Shown here: positions 1 to 8,966 of the stretch, piece by piece
Position numbering within the stretch: the stretch's first letter is position 1
Layout of the letters: every line of letters begins with the position of its first letter
Source of the DNA: Balneolales bacterium ANBcel1
GTDB lineage: Bacteria; Bacteroidota; Rhodothermia; Balneolales; Natronogracilivirgulaceae
Length of the DNA: 64,000 bases
Assembly (NCBI GenBank): GCA_029688905.1
Contig: JARULB010000002.1
Location: 62,001-126,000 of the forward strand
Direction: 5' to 3'
Notes under the pieces: generated by a model
Databases searched by the model: none
Seen by the model: the letters and a program-made list of their open reading frames with translations, nothing else
What the model was told of the DNA's origin: nothing
Made by a program: the position numbers and the translations under genes

Positions 1-855
1 GGATATTCATGGATCAGAGACTTAATTCAAATGCGCTTATTATCTACTGGAAAAGGAAAAGTCATTATTTTTTTCCGTGGGTGGGATGAAAAGTTTGCTG
101 ATAAAATAGAAAAAAACAAATTATACAGACTTATATTTAACTTCGTATACAACAGCAAATCTAATGCTTTTATCGTACTCTCTAGATCATTTCAAGAAAA
201 ACTGCACAGTTGGGAAGTAAACAAACCCGTATACATTGACAGCACAATTGTAGACGATGAATTGACCGCTAAATATCATCACGAAATTCAAGTGAAATCT
301 TTCAATCAAAATACTAGATTACTATTTCTATCTAGATTGGAGAGGAATAAAGGTGTTTTTGAATTAATTTCAGCCTTTAAAATTGTAAGTGCTAAAAGAA
401 ATGAATATATGGCGATTGATATAGTTGGAAACGGTACGGCATACGCAGAATTATATAATTCTGTCACTGGAATTTCAAATATTAATTTTCACGGATATGT
501 GATTGGAGATGAGAAGTCCAGAGTTTTTATAACCTCAGACATCTTCGTTTTTCCCTCAACCCATGGTGAAGGTATGCCCAATGCACTATTGGAGGCCATG
601 GCTTTCGGATTGCCTGTTTTGACTACGCGTGTTGGAGGCATACCAGATTTTTTTGAAGATAGCAAAATGGGTTTGTTTCTGGAATCTACGGATCCAGAGC
701 ACATCGCCGAACGTATTGAATTTTTACTTGATCGACCGGATTTGATGGAGCAGATGTCTCGTTACAATTACACATATGCTAAAGAACATTTCTATGCCAG
801 TAAAGTGGCTAAGAGATTGGAGAATATTGTTGATGATGTATATGCACATTCCTGA
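1..855 (+). CDS. Glycosyltransferase family 4 (GT-B), 5' end outside the window
   Basis: The reading frame is open from base 1, so the first ATG at 31 is probably internal and the gene is cut by the window edge. The visible part is the C-terminal half of a GT4-type retaining glycosyltransferase. It has the nucleotide-sugar-domain opening FLSRLERNKGVFELI, then SDIFVFPSTHGEGMPNALLE (the EX7E-like donor-binding region with E in GEGMPNALLEAM) and the GLPVLTTRVGGIPDF strand. Such enzymes add a hexose to a lipid-linked polysaccharide intermediate at the cytoplasmic face. The gene is AT-rich like the next two and is followed closely by them on the same strand, which suggests one exopolysaccharide or O-antigen operon. 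Donor and acceptor cannot be told from the sequence. Confidence 0.88.
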   Translation, partial: GYSWIRDLIQMRLLSTGKGKVIIFFRGWDEKFADKIEKNKLYRLIFNFVYNSKSNAFIVLSRSFQEKLHSWEVNKPVYIDSTIVDDELTAKYHHEIQVKSFNQNTRLLFLSRLERNKGVFELISAFKIVSAKRNEYMAIDIVGNGTAYAELYNSVTGISNINFHGYVIGDEKSRVFITSDIFVFPSTHGEGMPNALLEAMAFGLPVLTTRVGGIPDFFEDSKMGLFLESTDPEHIAERIEFLLDRPDLMEQMSRYNYTYAKEHFYASKVAKRLENIVDDVYAHS

Positions 856-871
856 TTCAGGGTCTTTTTCT

Positions 872-2035
872 ATGTCGGCTTCTTACTCATCACTTGAGCA
901 ATTGTATTCCTATGTACAAAGTGAGCACTTTATTGGATACGATCCCTACGATACCTTAAATGCAAAATTTCCATTTAAGAAATTGGGCAAGTGGATTCCC
1001 ATTCTGGCAACACAATTTCAGAAACGTAATCCGGTTAATATCCGTCCTCTATTGGGTATCCAAAAGGAAATTAACCCTAAAGCTTATGGTTTGTTCATCA
1101 ATGCCTTCAGTAAACAATATATGATGACAGGAGATCAAAAGTATCTGAATCATTGCCGTGAAATGATATGCTGGCTTTCTCAACATACTGCGAAAGGTTA
1201 CACTCATGCTTGCTGGGGATACAACTTTGACTGGGCAAGCCCAATCAAAGTTGTGCCCGCTTTTACCCCCTCCGTTGTGTGCACTGCTTTTATTGTGAAA
1301 GGGTTATTCAGTTATTATAAGGCAACTGGAGACTTACAAGCGAAAGAACTCATCATCAGTGCGTCACAGTATGTTCTCGAGGATTTGCCTCGTTACCAAA
1401 ACGAGCATGGTATATGCATCAGCTATACGGATATCCAAATGGATATTTGCTATAATGCCAACCTGCTGGGTGCCGAAATTCTCGGATATGCCTATTCACT
1501 TACAGGGGTTGAAGAATATCGAACACTCGCACGACAGGCATTAGATTTTACCGTGCATTATCAGCATGAAGACGGGAGATGGAATTATAGTCTCAATTTG
1601 GAAACCGGAAAGGAAAGAGAGCAAATCGATTTTCATCAAGGATATGTGCTGGAATCCGCTTGGCTTATCATTTCATTGTGCAAATTTGGTGATACTTATA
1701 ATGACTATCTGAAAAAAGGACTGTCTTTTTACAAAGAAATGCAGTTTTATCCCGATGGCCGTTCACTATGGCGATTACCAAGAATTTGGCCCGTGGAAAT
1801 TCACAATCAGAGTCAGGGGATAATTACGTTCAGCAAGTTGCAAAACTTTTCTGCATCCTATAGACTCTTTGCCAAAACTATTGCAGAGTGGACCATAAAA
1901 AACATGCAGGATAAAAACGGCTACTTTCATTACCAAAAACATAAATGGTATACAATTAAAATACCATACATGCGCTGGTCACAGGCATGGATGTATCTGG
2001 CATTGACAGATTTAATATATAACAATAAATCATGA
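872..2035 (+). CDS. Six-hairpin (alpha/alpha barrel) polysaccharide-biosynthesis protein
   Basis: A protein of about 387 residues rich in aromatic and helical segments, with repeated helical-hairpin motifs such as YGLFINAFSKQYMMTGDQ and LGYAYSLTGVEEYRTLARQA. These are typical of alpha/alpha six-barrel glycosidase-like folds found inside exopolysaccharide clusters, where database entries are often misnamed as delta-aminolevulinic acid dehydratase. No catalytic residues can be assigned. ATG at 872 gives a 16-bp gap to the upstream gene. ATGs at 833, 836 and 842 are in frame and would overlap it. No clear Shine-Dalgarno sequence decides between them. It overlaps the downstream gene by ATGA, which implies translational coupling. 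Confidence 0.72.
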   Translation: MSASYSSLEQLYSYVQSEHFIGYDPYDTLNAKFPFKKLGKWIPILATQFQKRNPVNIRPLLGIQKEINPKAYGLFINAFSKQYMMTGDQKYLNHCREMICWLSQHTAKGYTHACWGYNFDWASPIKVVPAFTPSVVCTAFIVKGLFSYYKATGDLQAKELIISASQYVLEDLPRYQNEHGICISYTDIQMDICYNANLLGAEILGYAYSLTGVEEYRTLARQALDFTVHYQHEDGRWNYSLNLETGKEREQIDFHQGYVLESAWLIISLCKFGDTYNDYLKKGLSFYKEMQFYPDGRSLWRLPRIWPVEIHNQSQGIITFSKLQNFSASYRLFAKTIAEWTIKNMQDKNGYFHYQKHKWYTIKIPYMRWSQAWMYLALTDLIYNNKS

Positions 2036-3078
2036 AAATTCTATTTCATTTTGGTCACCCTGCACACTTTCATTTATTTAAAAATGTAATAAATAAACTG
2101 TTAAAAGCAGATCATGACCCACACATTTTGATAAAAGAAAAGGATGTATTGAAAAGACTTTTGGATGATGGTGGATTTCAATATGCAAACATTCTACCTG
2201 AGGGAAAAAGCCATGGAAAGACTGGACTTGTAATAGACTTGTTACGGCGTGGTCGTCGAATACTTCGTTATTGCAAAGAACATCGACCGGATCTTTTGAT
2301 AGGCACTTCAGCCGATATATCTTATGTGGGTAAAATGCTTGGTGTACCCGCAGTGAACGTGAACGAAGATGATGCTTCAGTAATACCCTTGCATGCCTGG
2401 ATAGCTTACCCCTGGGCCACGGCCATTATAAGTCCTGATAGCTGTAATAATGGCCGATGGCAAAAAAAAACAATTACGTATGCTGGATATCATGAATTGG
2501 CATATCTGCATCCGGAGCTTTTTAACCCGGATAAAAAAATTGTAGAGCAATATGTTTCTCTTCAGAGACCATATTTCGTGTTGAGGTTTGCCAATTTACA
2601 TGCACATCATGATGTTGGTATCAAGGGCATTACCGATGAGATTGCTTTGAAACTCATTGAGAAGCTTAAATTTCATGGGAATGTATTAATCACATCTGAG
2701 AGAGAATTATCCGAAGATTTGGAGCCTTTTAGATTGCCTGTAAACCCCTCGGATATGCATCATTTGCTGGCATTCGCAAAAATTGTGATCGGAGATAGTC
2801 AAACGATGGCAGCAGAGGCTGGAGTTCTGGGAACCCCTTTTATTCGTTTTAATGACTTTGTAGGAAGAATTGGATATTTAAAAGAATTGGAAGAGATATA
2901 TAAACTTGGATTTGGTATTCCATCCGATCAATCAGACCGTCTGCTTCAAAAAGCAGAAGAATTGGCATCTGACAAGAATGTTACTAATAAGTTTCAAGAG
3001 AGAAGGAATGTAATGTTGTCTGAAAAAATTAACGTTGCTGACTTCTTGTATAACTACATAAATAACATAAAATCATAA
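2032..3078 (+). CDS. DUF354 family predicted glycosyltransferase-like protein
   Basis: A protein of 348 residues opening MKILFHFGHPAHFHLFKNV, the characteristic start of DUF354 proteins, a GT-B-like family related to UDP-GlcNAc 2-epimerase and MurG folds. Further family marks are RPDLLIGTSADISYVGKMLG, VNVNEDDASVIPL and the C-terminal GDSQTMAAEAGVLGTPFIRF. Members sit in polysaccharide loci of archaea and bacteria, but their reaction is not established. The start overlaps the stop of the preceding gene (ATGA), so the two are probably translated together. This is the last intact gene of the AT-rich segment: 7 bp further on begins a broken wecB. Confidence 0.85.
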   Translation: MKILFHFGHPAHFHLFKNVINKLLKADHDPHILIKEKDVLKRLLDDGGFQYANILPEGKSHGKTGLVIDLLRRGRRILRYCKEHRPDLLIGTSADISYVGKMLGVPAVNVNEDDASVIPLHAWIAYPWATAIISPDSCNNGRWQKKTITYAGYHELAYLHPELFNPDKKIVEQYVSLQRPYFVLRFANLHAHHDVGIKGITDEIALKLIEKLKFHGNVLITSERELSEDLEPFRLPVNPSDMHHLLAFAKIVIGDSQTMAAEAGVLGTPFIRFNDFVGRIGYLKELEEIYKLGFGIPSDQSDRLLQKAEELASDKNVTNKFQERRNVMLSEKINVADFLYNYINNIKS

Positions 3079-3085
3079 AATATCT

Positions 3086-3217
3086 ATGAGAATTGATCTA
3101 ATTGCCGGAGCACGTCCCAACTTTATGAAGATTGCTCCGATAATTGATGCGATCAATGCGGAACAGGTGAATGGAAGGAATATTCGTCCTATACAAGTCC
3201 TAACTAACAAAAAGTGA
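3086..3217 (+). pseudogene. wecB: wecB remnant: first ~40 codons of UDP-GlcNAc 2-epimerase
   Basis: A 43-codon frame whose product begins MRIDLIAGARPNFMKIAPI. It matches the N-terminus of the intact wecB at 13868 (MLIDLIAGARPNFMKIAPV) almost residue for residue. The match runs to about VRFRLIHT in the intact copy, here IRPIQVLT, then ends in NKK and a stop at 3215. The HTGQHYD motif that should follow, and the whole catalytic domain, are missing. The fragment therefore cannot be an epimerase. It lies just before the UDP-HexNAc dehydrogenase, where an intact wecB is often found, so it is probably the stump of an old wecB-wecC pair broken by recombination at about 3197-3215. Confidence 0.85.
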
Positions 3218-3299
3218 GTTGTATACTTGCAATTTGACATTGCATCTTAAACGATTAATGAGTTTATATTTGAACAATTCGACAAATGAAATTAAAGAA

Positions 3300-4631
3300 A
3301 TGAAAATTGATAAATTGCTTGAGTGCATCGATAACAGAACTTACACCGTAGGTATCGTTGGCCTGGGCTATGTCGGCCTGCCATTAATGTGGACCTTCCA
3401 CCAGAAACAGATGCCCGTACTGGGATTTGATATCGATCAGAGCAAGATCGACCACATTGCCGCCGGTACCCCCTACATCAAACATCTTGGCGAGGAGATG
3501 ATGGGCAAACTGGCCGCTTCGGAGATCTGCGACGCAACGACCGACTTTTCCCGGCTTACGGAGGCCGATGCCATTCTCCTGTGCGTTCCGACGCCACTTG
3601 ACGGACACCGGGAACCGGATATGAGTTTTGTGGAAGGCACCGTACGAACCATCGGTCCGCACTTGCGCAAGGGCCATCTGGTGATCCTGGAATCGACAAC
3701 CTACCCCGGTACCACCGAGGAACTGATTATCCCGCTGCTGGAAGAGCTTTCCGGACTTTCCGCGGGCACCGATTTTTATGTGGCCTATAGCCCCGAACGC
3801 GAAGATCCCGGCAATGCCGACTTCAACACCGCCAAAATTCCCAAAGTGGTGGGCGGCCACGGCGCCGATGCCCTCAAGCTGGCCACCGCGCTCTACGACA
3901 CCGCCATCGTGCAAACCGTGCCGGTCAGCGATACACGAACCGCCGAAGCGGTGAAACTGACCGAGAACATCTTCCGGTCGGTCAACATCGCACTGGTCAA
4001 CGAACTGAAGGTGGTGTTTCATAAAATGGGAATTGATGTTCACGAGGTGCTTGATGCCGCGGCGACCAAACCGTTCGGATTCATGAAATTCACTCCGGGA
4101 CCCGGCCTGGGCGGTCACTGTATTCCCATCGATCCGTTTTATCTCACCTGGAAGGCGCGAGAATATGAGCAGAACACCCGTTTTATTGAACTGGCCGGCG
4201 AAATTAACACGGAAATGCCCCGTTACGTGGTGCGGCGAACTATTGAAGCGCTTAATGCTCACAAGAAAGCGGTCAATGGCAGCCGTATTTTGCTGCTCGG
4301 CCTGGCCTACAAGCCCAATGTGGACGATGATCGCGAATCGCCCACCTATAAGCTGATGGACAATTTCAAGGAGTTGGGCGCCGAGGTAGCCTATTATGAT
4401 CCCTACGTGCCGGTTATACGAAAAACGAGAGAACATGCGCACTGGGCCGGAACAAAATCAGTCGGATGGAATGAAAATTCGATAAGCGGTTTCGACTGCG
4501 TAGTGATAGCCACCGATCACGCTGATGTTGATTATGATACATTGGCACATTGGGCTGACTGCATAGTCGACACAAGAAACGCTATGAACGGTCGCGAAGG
4601 GGTTAAGGACGGCCAGGTTTGGAAAGCATAA
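3300..4631 (+). CDS. UDP-N-acetylhexosamine 6-dehydrogenase (WecC/WbpA type)
   Basis: Nucleotide-sugar dehydrogenase of about 443 residues. It oxidises C6 of UDP-GlcNAc or UDP-ManNAc with two NAD+ to the uronic acid in the cytoplasm. Visible motifs are the Rossmann loop GIVGLGYVGLPL, LLCVPTPLDG, ESTTYPGTTEE, the catalytic cysteine in GPGLGGHCIPIDPFY and the C-terminal UDP-binding domain starting LGLAYKPNVDDDRESP. The last two look closer to WbpA than to enterobacterial WecC. With wecB at 13868 the likely products are UDP-GlcNAcA or UDP-ManNAcA. ATG 3300 places the Rossmann fold at the usual distance from the N-terminus. ATG 3258 and an alternative start at 3219 are in frame but add an AT-rich leader unlike the enzyme. 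The gene is GC-rich, unlike its upstream neighbours. Confidence 0.92.
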   Translation: MKIDKLLECIDNRTYTVGIVGLGYVGLPLMWTFHQKQMPVLGFDIDQSKIDHIAAGTPYIKHLGEEMMGKLAASEICDATTDFSRLTEADAILLCVPTPLDGHREPDMSFVEGTVRTIGPHLRKGHLVILESTTYPGTTEELIIPLLEELSGLSAGTDFYVAYSPEREDPGNADFNTAKIPKVVGGHGADALKLATALYDTAIVQTVPVSDTRTAEAVKLTENIFRSVNIALVNELKVVFHKMGIDVHEVLDAAATKPFGFMKFTPGPGLGGHCIPIDPFYLTWKAREYEQNTRFIELAGEINTEMPRYVVRRTIEALNAHKKAVNGSRILLLGLAYKPNVDDDRESPTYKLMDNFKELGAEVAYYDPYVPVIRKTREHAHWAGTKSVGWNENSISGFDCVVIATDHADVDYDTLAHWADCIVDTRNAMNGREGVKDGQVWKA

Positions 4632-4690
4632 TGTGCCAAGTGTTAAGCCAAAAACTAATTGAAGATTACATTTCGTAGTAACTATTTCGT

Positions 4691-5743
4691 ATGAACATAC
4701 TGGTAACCGGCGCAGCTGGTTTTATTGGTTATTATACCGCAAATAAACTGCTCGGGGAAGGCCATCGAGTTCTGGGACTGGATGTTGTAAACGACTACTA
4801 TACGGTCGGTTTGAAGTATGATCGGCTCGCACAGTTAGGTATTCGCAAGGAGAACATCAGAGAGAAGCAGATCGTGACAAGCCAAACCCGCGAAAACTTC
4901 AGGTTTTTAAAAGCGGATATCGCCGATCGCAGTTTGGTTTCTACGGTATTTGAGGCAGAGTCGTTTGATGCCGTTATTCATCTTGCAGCACAGGCGGGAG
5001 TGCGATACAGCCTGGAGAATCCCCATGCCTATGCCGATAGCAATATCACCGGATTTCTGAATATACTGGAAGGCTGCAGGCACCATCCCGTGGAACATTT
5101 GATTTATGCTTCGTCCAGTTCGGTGTATGGGGCCAATACCAACTTGCCATTTTCGGTGAAGCATAATGTGGACCATCCGGTTTCCCTATATGCCGCCAGC
5201 AAGAAAGCAAATGAGCTCATGGCGCATACCTACTCGCATTTATATGGTGTTCCGGTCACCGGCCTGCGATTCTTCACGGTATATGGTCCCTGGGGTCGTC
5301 CGGATATGGCTTATTTTAAGTTTGCCGATCTGATGACCTCCGGCAAATCTATCGATGTTTACAACCACGGCGAGATGGAGCGTGATTTCACCTATGTCGA
5401 TGATATCATTGAAAGTATCGCCAGGCTGCTTCCGCTTCCCCCTGAGGGCAATTCGGAATGGAACGGCGACAGACCCGACCCGGCCACAAGTTTTGCCCCA
5501 TACCAGCTGTTTAACATCGGGAACAATAATCCCGTGCGACTAATGGATTTTATCACCGAGATCGAGCGCAACCTGGGTATTGAGGCGAAGAAGAATTTCA
5601 TGGAGATCCAGCCCGGTGATGTGCCGAAAACCTGGGCGGATGTGAGTGACTTGTTTGAATACACCGGCTATAAACCGCAAATAGGCATCCGCGAAGGGAT
5701 AGCCAACTTCGTAACCTGGTATCGCGAGTATTATCGCAAGTAA
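4691..5743 (+). CDS. UDP-glucuronate 4-epimerase (CapI/GAE family)
   Basis: Extended short-chain dehydrogenase/reductase of 350 residues that interconverts UDP-glucuronate and UDP-galacturonate through a 4-keto intermediate. It shows the NAD loop GAAGFIGYYTANKLL, the catalytic YAASKKANELMAHTY (YxxxK), SSSSVYG, and the RFFTVYGPWGRPDMAYFKF plus MERDFTYVDDI blocks typical of CapI/GAE rather than GalE. It starts 59 bp after the dehydrogenase, with which it probably forms an operon supplying acidic sugars for a surface polysaccharide. The next gene is convergent. Confidence 0.9.
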   Translation: MNILVTGAAGFIGYYTANKLLGEGHRVLGLDVVNDYYTVGLKYDRLAQLGIRKENIREKQIVTSQTRENFRFLKADIADRSLVSTVFEAESFDAVIHLAAQAGVRYSLENPHAYADSNITGFLNILEGCRHHPVEHLIYASSSSVYGANTNLPFSVKHNVDHPVSLYAASKKANELMAHTYSHLYGVPVTGLRFFTVYGPWGRPDMAYFKFADLMTSGKSIDVYNHGEMERDFTYVDDIIESIARLLPLPPEGNSEWNGDRPDPATSFAPYQLFNIGNNNPVRLMDFITEIERNLGIEAKKNFMEIQPGDVPKTWADVSDLFEYTGYKPQIGIREGIANFVTWYREYYRK

Positions 5744-5803
5744 GTATCTGCCTGCGAATGTTTTAAAAATCATTCGATCACCGGCAAACACAATCTTCAA
5801 GCA

Positions 5804-6895
5804 CTACGCGCTTCTTGCACGCTTGATGAAAATGTTGTAAAGCGCCTTCCAGAAATAGACAAAGTCGGTTTTCCATGGACTTTGTTCGTATTGCACGAGG
5901 TACCTGTGTTCGGATTCTTCCAGCCCCTCGAAGGAGTCCGGTAAATCCACATAGAACGGAGGAATCAACCCGGGTTTGTGGCGGTTCCGCATTTTTTGAA
6001 AATCAGGAGAGTAGAGACTGAGCTTGTGACTGCTCAACGGCCGCACACCAAACAGCTTCAGGTCTCCCTTGAAAAAGTTGAGAAACATGGGGAGCTCGTC
6101 TATCCAGAATTTTCTCATGATCTTGCCCCAGCTGGTAACCCTGTAGTCATCCCTGATCTTGTCCCCCTTGTCCAGGCCGTTTTTATTTACTATGTACTCC
6201 TGCAGGTATTCGGCATAGGGATGCATGGTGCGAAACTTGTACATCTTGATGATTTTGCCGTTCCTGCCGGTTCTTTTTAATCTGACCAATGGACCGTAGG
6301 TCGGATCCATATCGTACAGAGGGGTGCTTTTTTTGGTCACAGAGAACCAGGTGAGTCCGTTAATATGGCGGTATGAGTCTATCACAAATCCGCAGGAAAC
6401 CAGCCGTCCAAGTACTTCGGTAAGAGAGAGCATGCGCCCCCGGCCCCGGGTGATAAAAAAGTAAAGCCGCTTGGATACCGACCACTTTGGCAGTACCCGC
6501 TTGACCAGAAAGTGGAGGAACAGATAGGGCTGTACGATGAAGAACGGGTAGTTCTTTTTGATGCGGGAGCGAAACTGATGATTGGTCTCCACGCACCCGA
6601 TAAACTTATCGCCAATATTGAGTGACTCGTTTACGGTTTCGAAAAATTTATTGAGGTACCGTACATTGTTAATTTTCTGGTGGCATATCACACCAGGAGA
6701 GTCATTCACTGCCAAATGGGAAGCGGCATGGTTCGAAGACTCACGCAGCAGGAAAAAAACTTCCCCGCGCACCCACGTAGCTTCTTCGATGAACAGGTCG
6801 GCTTCCCTGCATCCGGTGTACGAAATCTCCTTTTTGCGCCCAATATCCAAGGGGGTATCCGTAACACGCCTATCTATTGTAATTGTGTTATCCAT
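5804..6895 (-). CDS. Bacterial sugar transferase (polyprenyl-phosphate phosphosugar transferase family)
   Basis: The C-terminal ~200 residues match the bacterial sugar transferase (WcaJ/PglC-like) fold, which moves a phosphosugar from a nucleotide donor to undecaprenyl phosphate to start a polysaccharide repeat unit. Motifs are PLVRLKRTGRNGKIIKMYKF, a KFRTMHPYAE box, WGKIMRKFWIDELPMFLNF and KLFGVRPLSSH, ending in the usual HKPGLIPPFY. The N-terminal ~150 residues lack the four-helix membrane region of WcaJ and contain only moderately hydrophobic stretches, for example YPFFIVQPYLFLHFLV. ATG 6895 is preferred; a TTG at 6901 is possible. It is convergent with the epimerase gene and divergent from the Wzi-like gene. 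Confidence 0.85.
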   Translation of the reverse strand: MDNTITIDRRVTDTPLDIGRKKEISYTGCREADLFIEEATWVRGEVFFLLRESSNHAASHLAVNDSPGVICHQKINNVRYLNKFFETVNESLNIGDKFIGCVETNHQFRSRIKKNYPFFIVQPYLFLHFLVKRVLPKWSVSKRLYFFITRGRGRMLSLTEVLGRLVSCGFVIDSYRHINGLTWFSVTKKSTPLYDMDPTYGPLVRLKRTGRNGKIIKMYKFRTMHPYAEYLQEYIVNKNGLDKGDKIRDDYRVTSWGKIMRKFWIDELPMFLNFFKGDLKLFGVRPLSSHKLSLYSPDFQKMRNRHKPGLIPPFYVDLPDSFEGLEESEHRYLVQYEQSPWKTDFVYFWKALYNIFIKRARSA

Positions 6896-7190
6896 GTGCA
6901 ACTCTGTTTCAGATATTTAAAGAACATCATTGGTTGCTGCCAAATCCTGTTTTGGCGTAGCCACTCTTCTTGCATTGTAGAATGTTTGGTGCTCATAAAT
7001 ATATTGTTTGTAATACGAATATCCAGATTAATTAAGAACATTTAACACAATGAGTTACAACCGCATAACCATGCGGTAATATTGAAGTAGCCCGGTAGTT
7101 TTTTTCCGGAAAAGCCCCTGAGTATGTACCGGAAAAGCGGTACCTTATTTACTTCTCGATTTACCGAAATTAAATACGCTATTTGTTTCT

Positions 7191-8723
7191 ATGCGCGCAT
7201 TCACACTTTTTATATTTCTTTTTTTTCATGGGGGGATGGCAACCGCCGCCACAAACAAGGCTCCTGACCTTCCCGCCGAACAGGAAAACCCGTATTTCCA
7301 GGGTGCCGGGATTACCGGCACAGAGGAGCCCGGCGCCTATTCTTATGGCTGGATGATACGTGCGGCAGCCTCAACCGCCGGCCCGCTCCCATTCTGGATT
7401 CATTCCAACAGGCTGGGCACCCTCGATCAGGAGAGCGCCAACCTGGCTACACACCTGTTTGGCAGTTGGTCGCATCGTTTTGATTCGGGAATTCACCTGA
7501 AAGCCGGAGGCAATCTGCTGCTTCGAGCAGCCGCTTCGTCGGATGCCTGCCTGCAGGAAGCGTATCTTGAAGCCGGGTACAGCCATTTTATTTTGTGGGC
7601 GGGACGTAAACGCGAGAATTTCGGAATGGTGCACCCGCATCTTTCCATGGGTACTACCGACCTGTCCCACAATGCCAGGCCCATCCCGAAAATCACTTTT
7701 GAGACCGATGGCTTCCAGCAAGTTCCAGGAACCAGGCGCGTACTTAATTATAAGGCCGGTATCTCTCACGGATGGATGAATGACACCAACCACCGCTTTG
7801 TCGACGATGTATGGCTTCATCAGAAATACCTCTATCTGCAGATATTCAGTGACGACGCGCCTGTCGTGGGCCGGGGCGGCCTGAAACATTTCGCCCAGTG
7901 GGGGGGAGACTCGCCGGTTTTCGGCCGGTCTCCGAAAAACCTGCGCGCCTTCCGGGATGTGTTTTTTTCACTGGCAGCCGACTCCAAAGAAATTTTCGAA
8001 GGCGGTGAACTGCTGAACAGCCAGCAGAACCACATGGGCTCCTACGATTTTAACCTGCGGCTAAACCTGGGGCAATACCGGGTATCGATAAGCCGGCAGT
8101 TTATTTTGGAGGACACCCCGAACGCCCGGTTTGGTACTCCGTGGGATGGCCTCTGGGGCGCTTATGTCGAGCTCAGGCCCGATAGCCGGACCCGGTGGCG
8201 GTCCAATCTCCCCAACGACAGAGTCGCCACGCCCCACCGCCCGCTGCTCAGAGCCGTCCATTACGAATACCTCGATACCAAAGAGGGGATTCCCCGCTTT
8301 CCACACCGGGACATGACCAGCTATTTTAATTATTATAACCACTCTTCGTACAGAGGCGGGTGGACCTACTACGGACGATCCCTCGGTAACCCTCTTTTTT
8401 TTGGGGATCCCGACTACCTGGGAGTCGTTAATAACATCATCATTGCACACCACGCCGGTGCCATGGGTCATGCCGGCCCCATTGACTGGCGCGTGTTTAC
8501 TACCTACAGCCGGAATTATGGAGCAGGACGTGTCACCCGGCTGGATGGAACCCGCGTGCAGCTGCCCAATGAGCGCCGCGACCAGTGGTCATTCATGCTG
8601 GAACTGGAAACCGGAGCCTTCCACCCATCTCTCGTCGCCGGCGCCGCACTCGCCCTCGATACCGGCGAAGTGTACAAGGATAATCTCGGCCTGATGATCT
8701 CGCTCAGATGGACCGCCAGATAG
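7191..8723 (+). CDS. Capsule-assembly Wzi-family outer-membrane beta-barrel
   Basis: A protein of 510 residues with a signal peptide (RAFTLFIFLFFHGGMATAA, cleavage near residue 20). It continues with alternating amphipathic strands rich in Tyr, Trp and Gly up to a C-terminal strand ending SLRWTAR, as expected of an outer-membrane barrel. The early segment SYGWMIRAAASTAGPLPFWI and the later GRKRENFGMVHPHLSMGTTD resemble the Wzi-like capsule assembly family of Bacteroidota, which binds polymer at the surface. Its place between the sugar transferase and the downstream Stealth/wecB genes supports a role in surface polysaccharide attachment. No Shine-Dalgarno is seen. Confidence 0.78.
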   Translation: MRAFTLFIFLFFHGGMATAATNKAPDLPAEQENPYFQGAGITGTEEPGAYSYGWMIRAAASTAGPLPFWIHSNRLGTLDQESANLATHLFGSWSHRFDSGIHLKAGGNLLLRAAASSDACLQEAYLEAGYSHFILWAGRKRENFGMVHPHLSMGTTDLSHNARPIPKITFETDGFQQVPGTRRVLNYKAGISHGWMNDTNHRFVDDVWLHQKYLYLQIFSDDAPVVGRGGLKHFAQWGGDSPVFGRSPKNLRAFRDVFFSLAADSKEIFEGGELLNSQQNHMGSYDFNLRLNLGQYRVSISRQFILEDTPNARFGTPWDGLWGAYVELRPDSRTRWRSNLPNDRVATPHRPLLRAVHYEYLDTKEGIPRFPHRDMTSYFNYYNHSSYRGGWTYYGRSLGNPLFFGDPDYLGVVNNIIIAHHAGAMGHAGPIDWRVFTTYSRNYGAGRVTRLDGTRVQLPNERRDQWSFMLELETGAFHPSLVAGAALALDTGEVYKDNLGLMISLRWTAR

Positions 8724-8966
8724 CCAATATTTACTTGTTAAGCAATCTTAATTAAAATTTATTAATAAACTTATTAACATTTCAGAGCCGTTGTAAATTA
8801 TTATATAGCAATCTTTTAAGAATATTTATTTAGAGATATAAACACAGTTTATTGGTGTTTGAGAGGCTGAAAAGCTTCAGTATTGCCTGAATTTGCTCGA
8901 TAAATGCGGTAGTGCATCCCCCCGTGCACGCCCTTTGTCACCTTGCAGATTCAAATCGCGGTTCCC

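Noticed and set aside
4246-4253. AAGCGCTT copies inside genes (also 29064-29071 and 32124-32131) as LacI operators
   Set aside because: They lie in coding sequence away from promoters and are explained by common codons.
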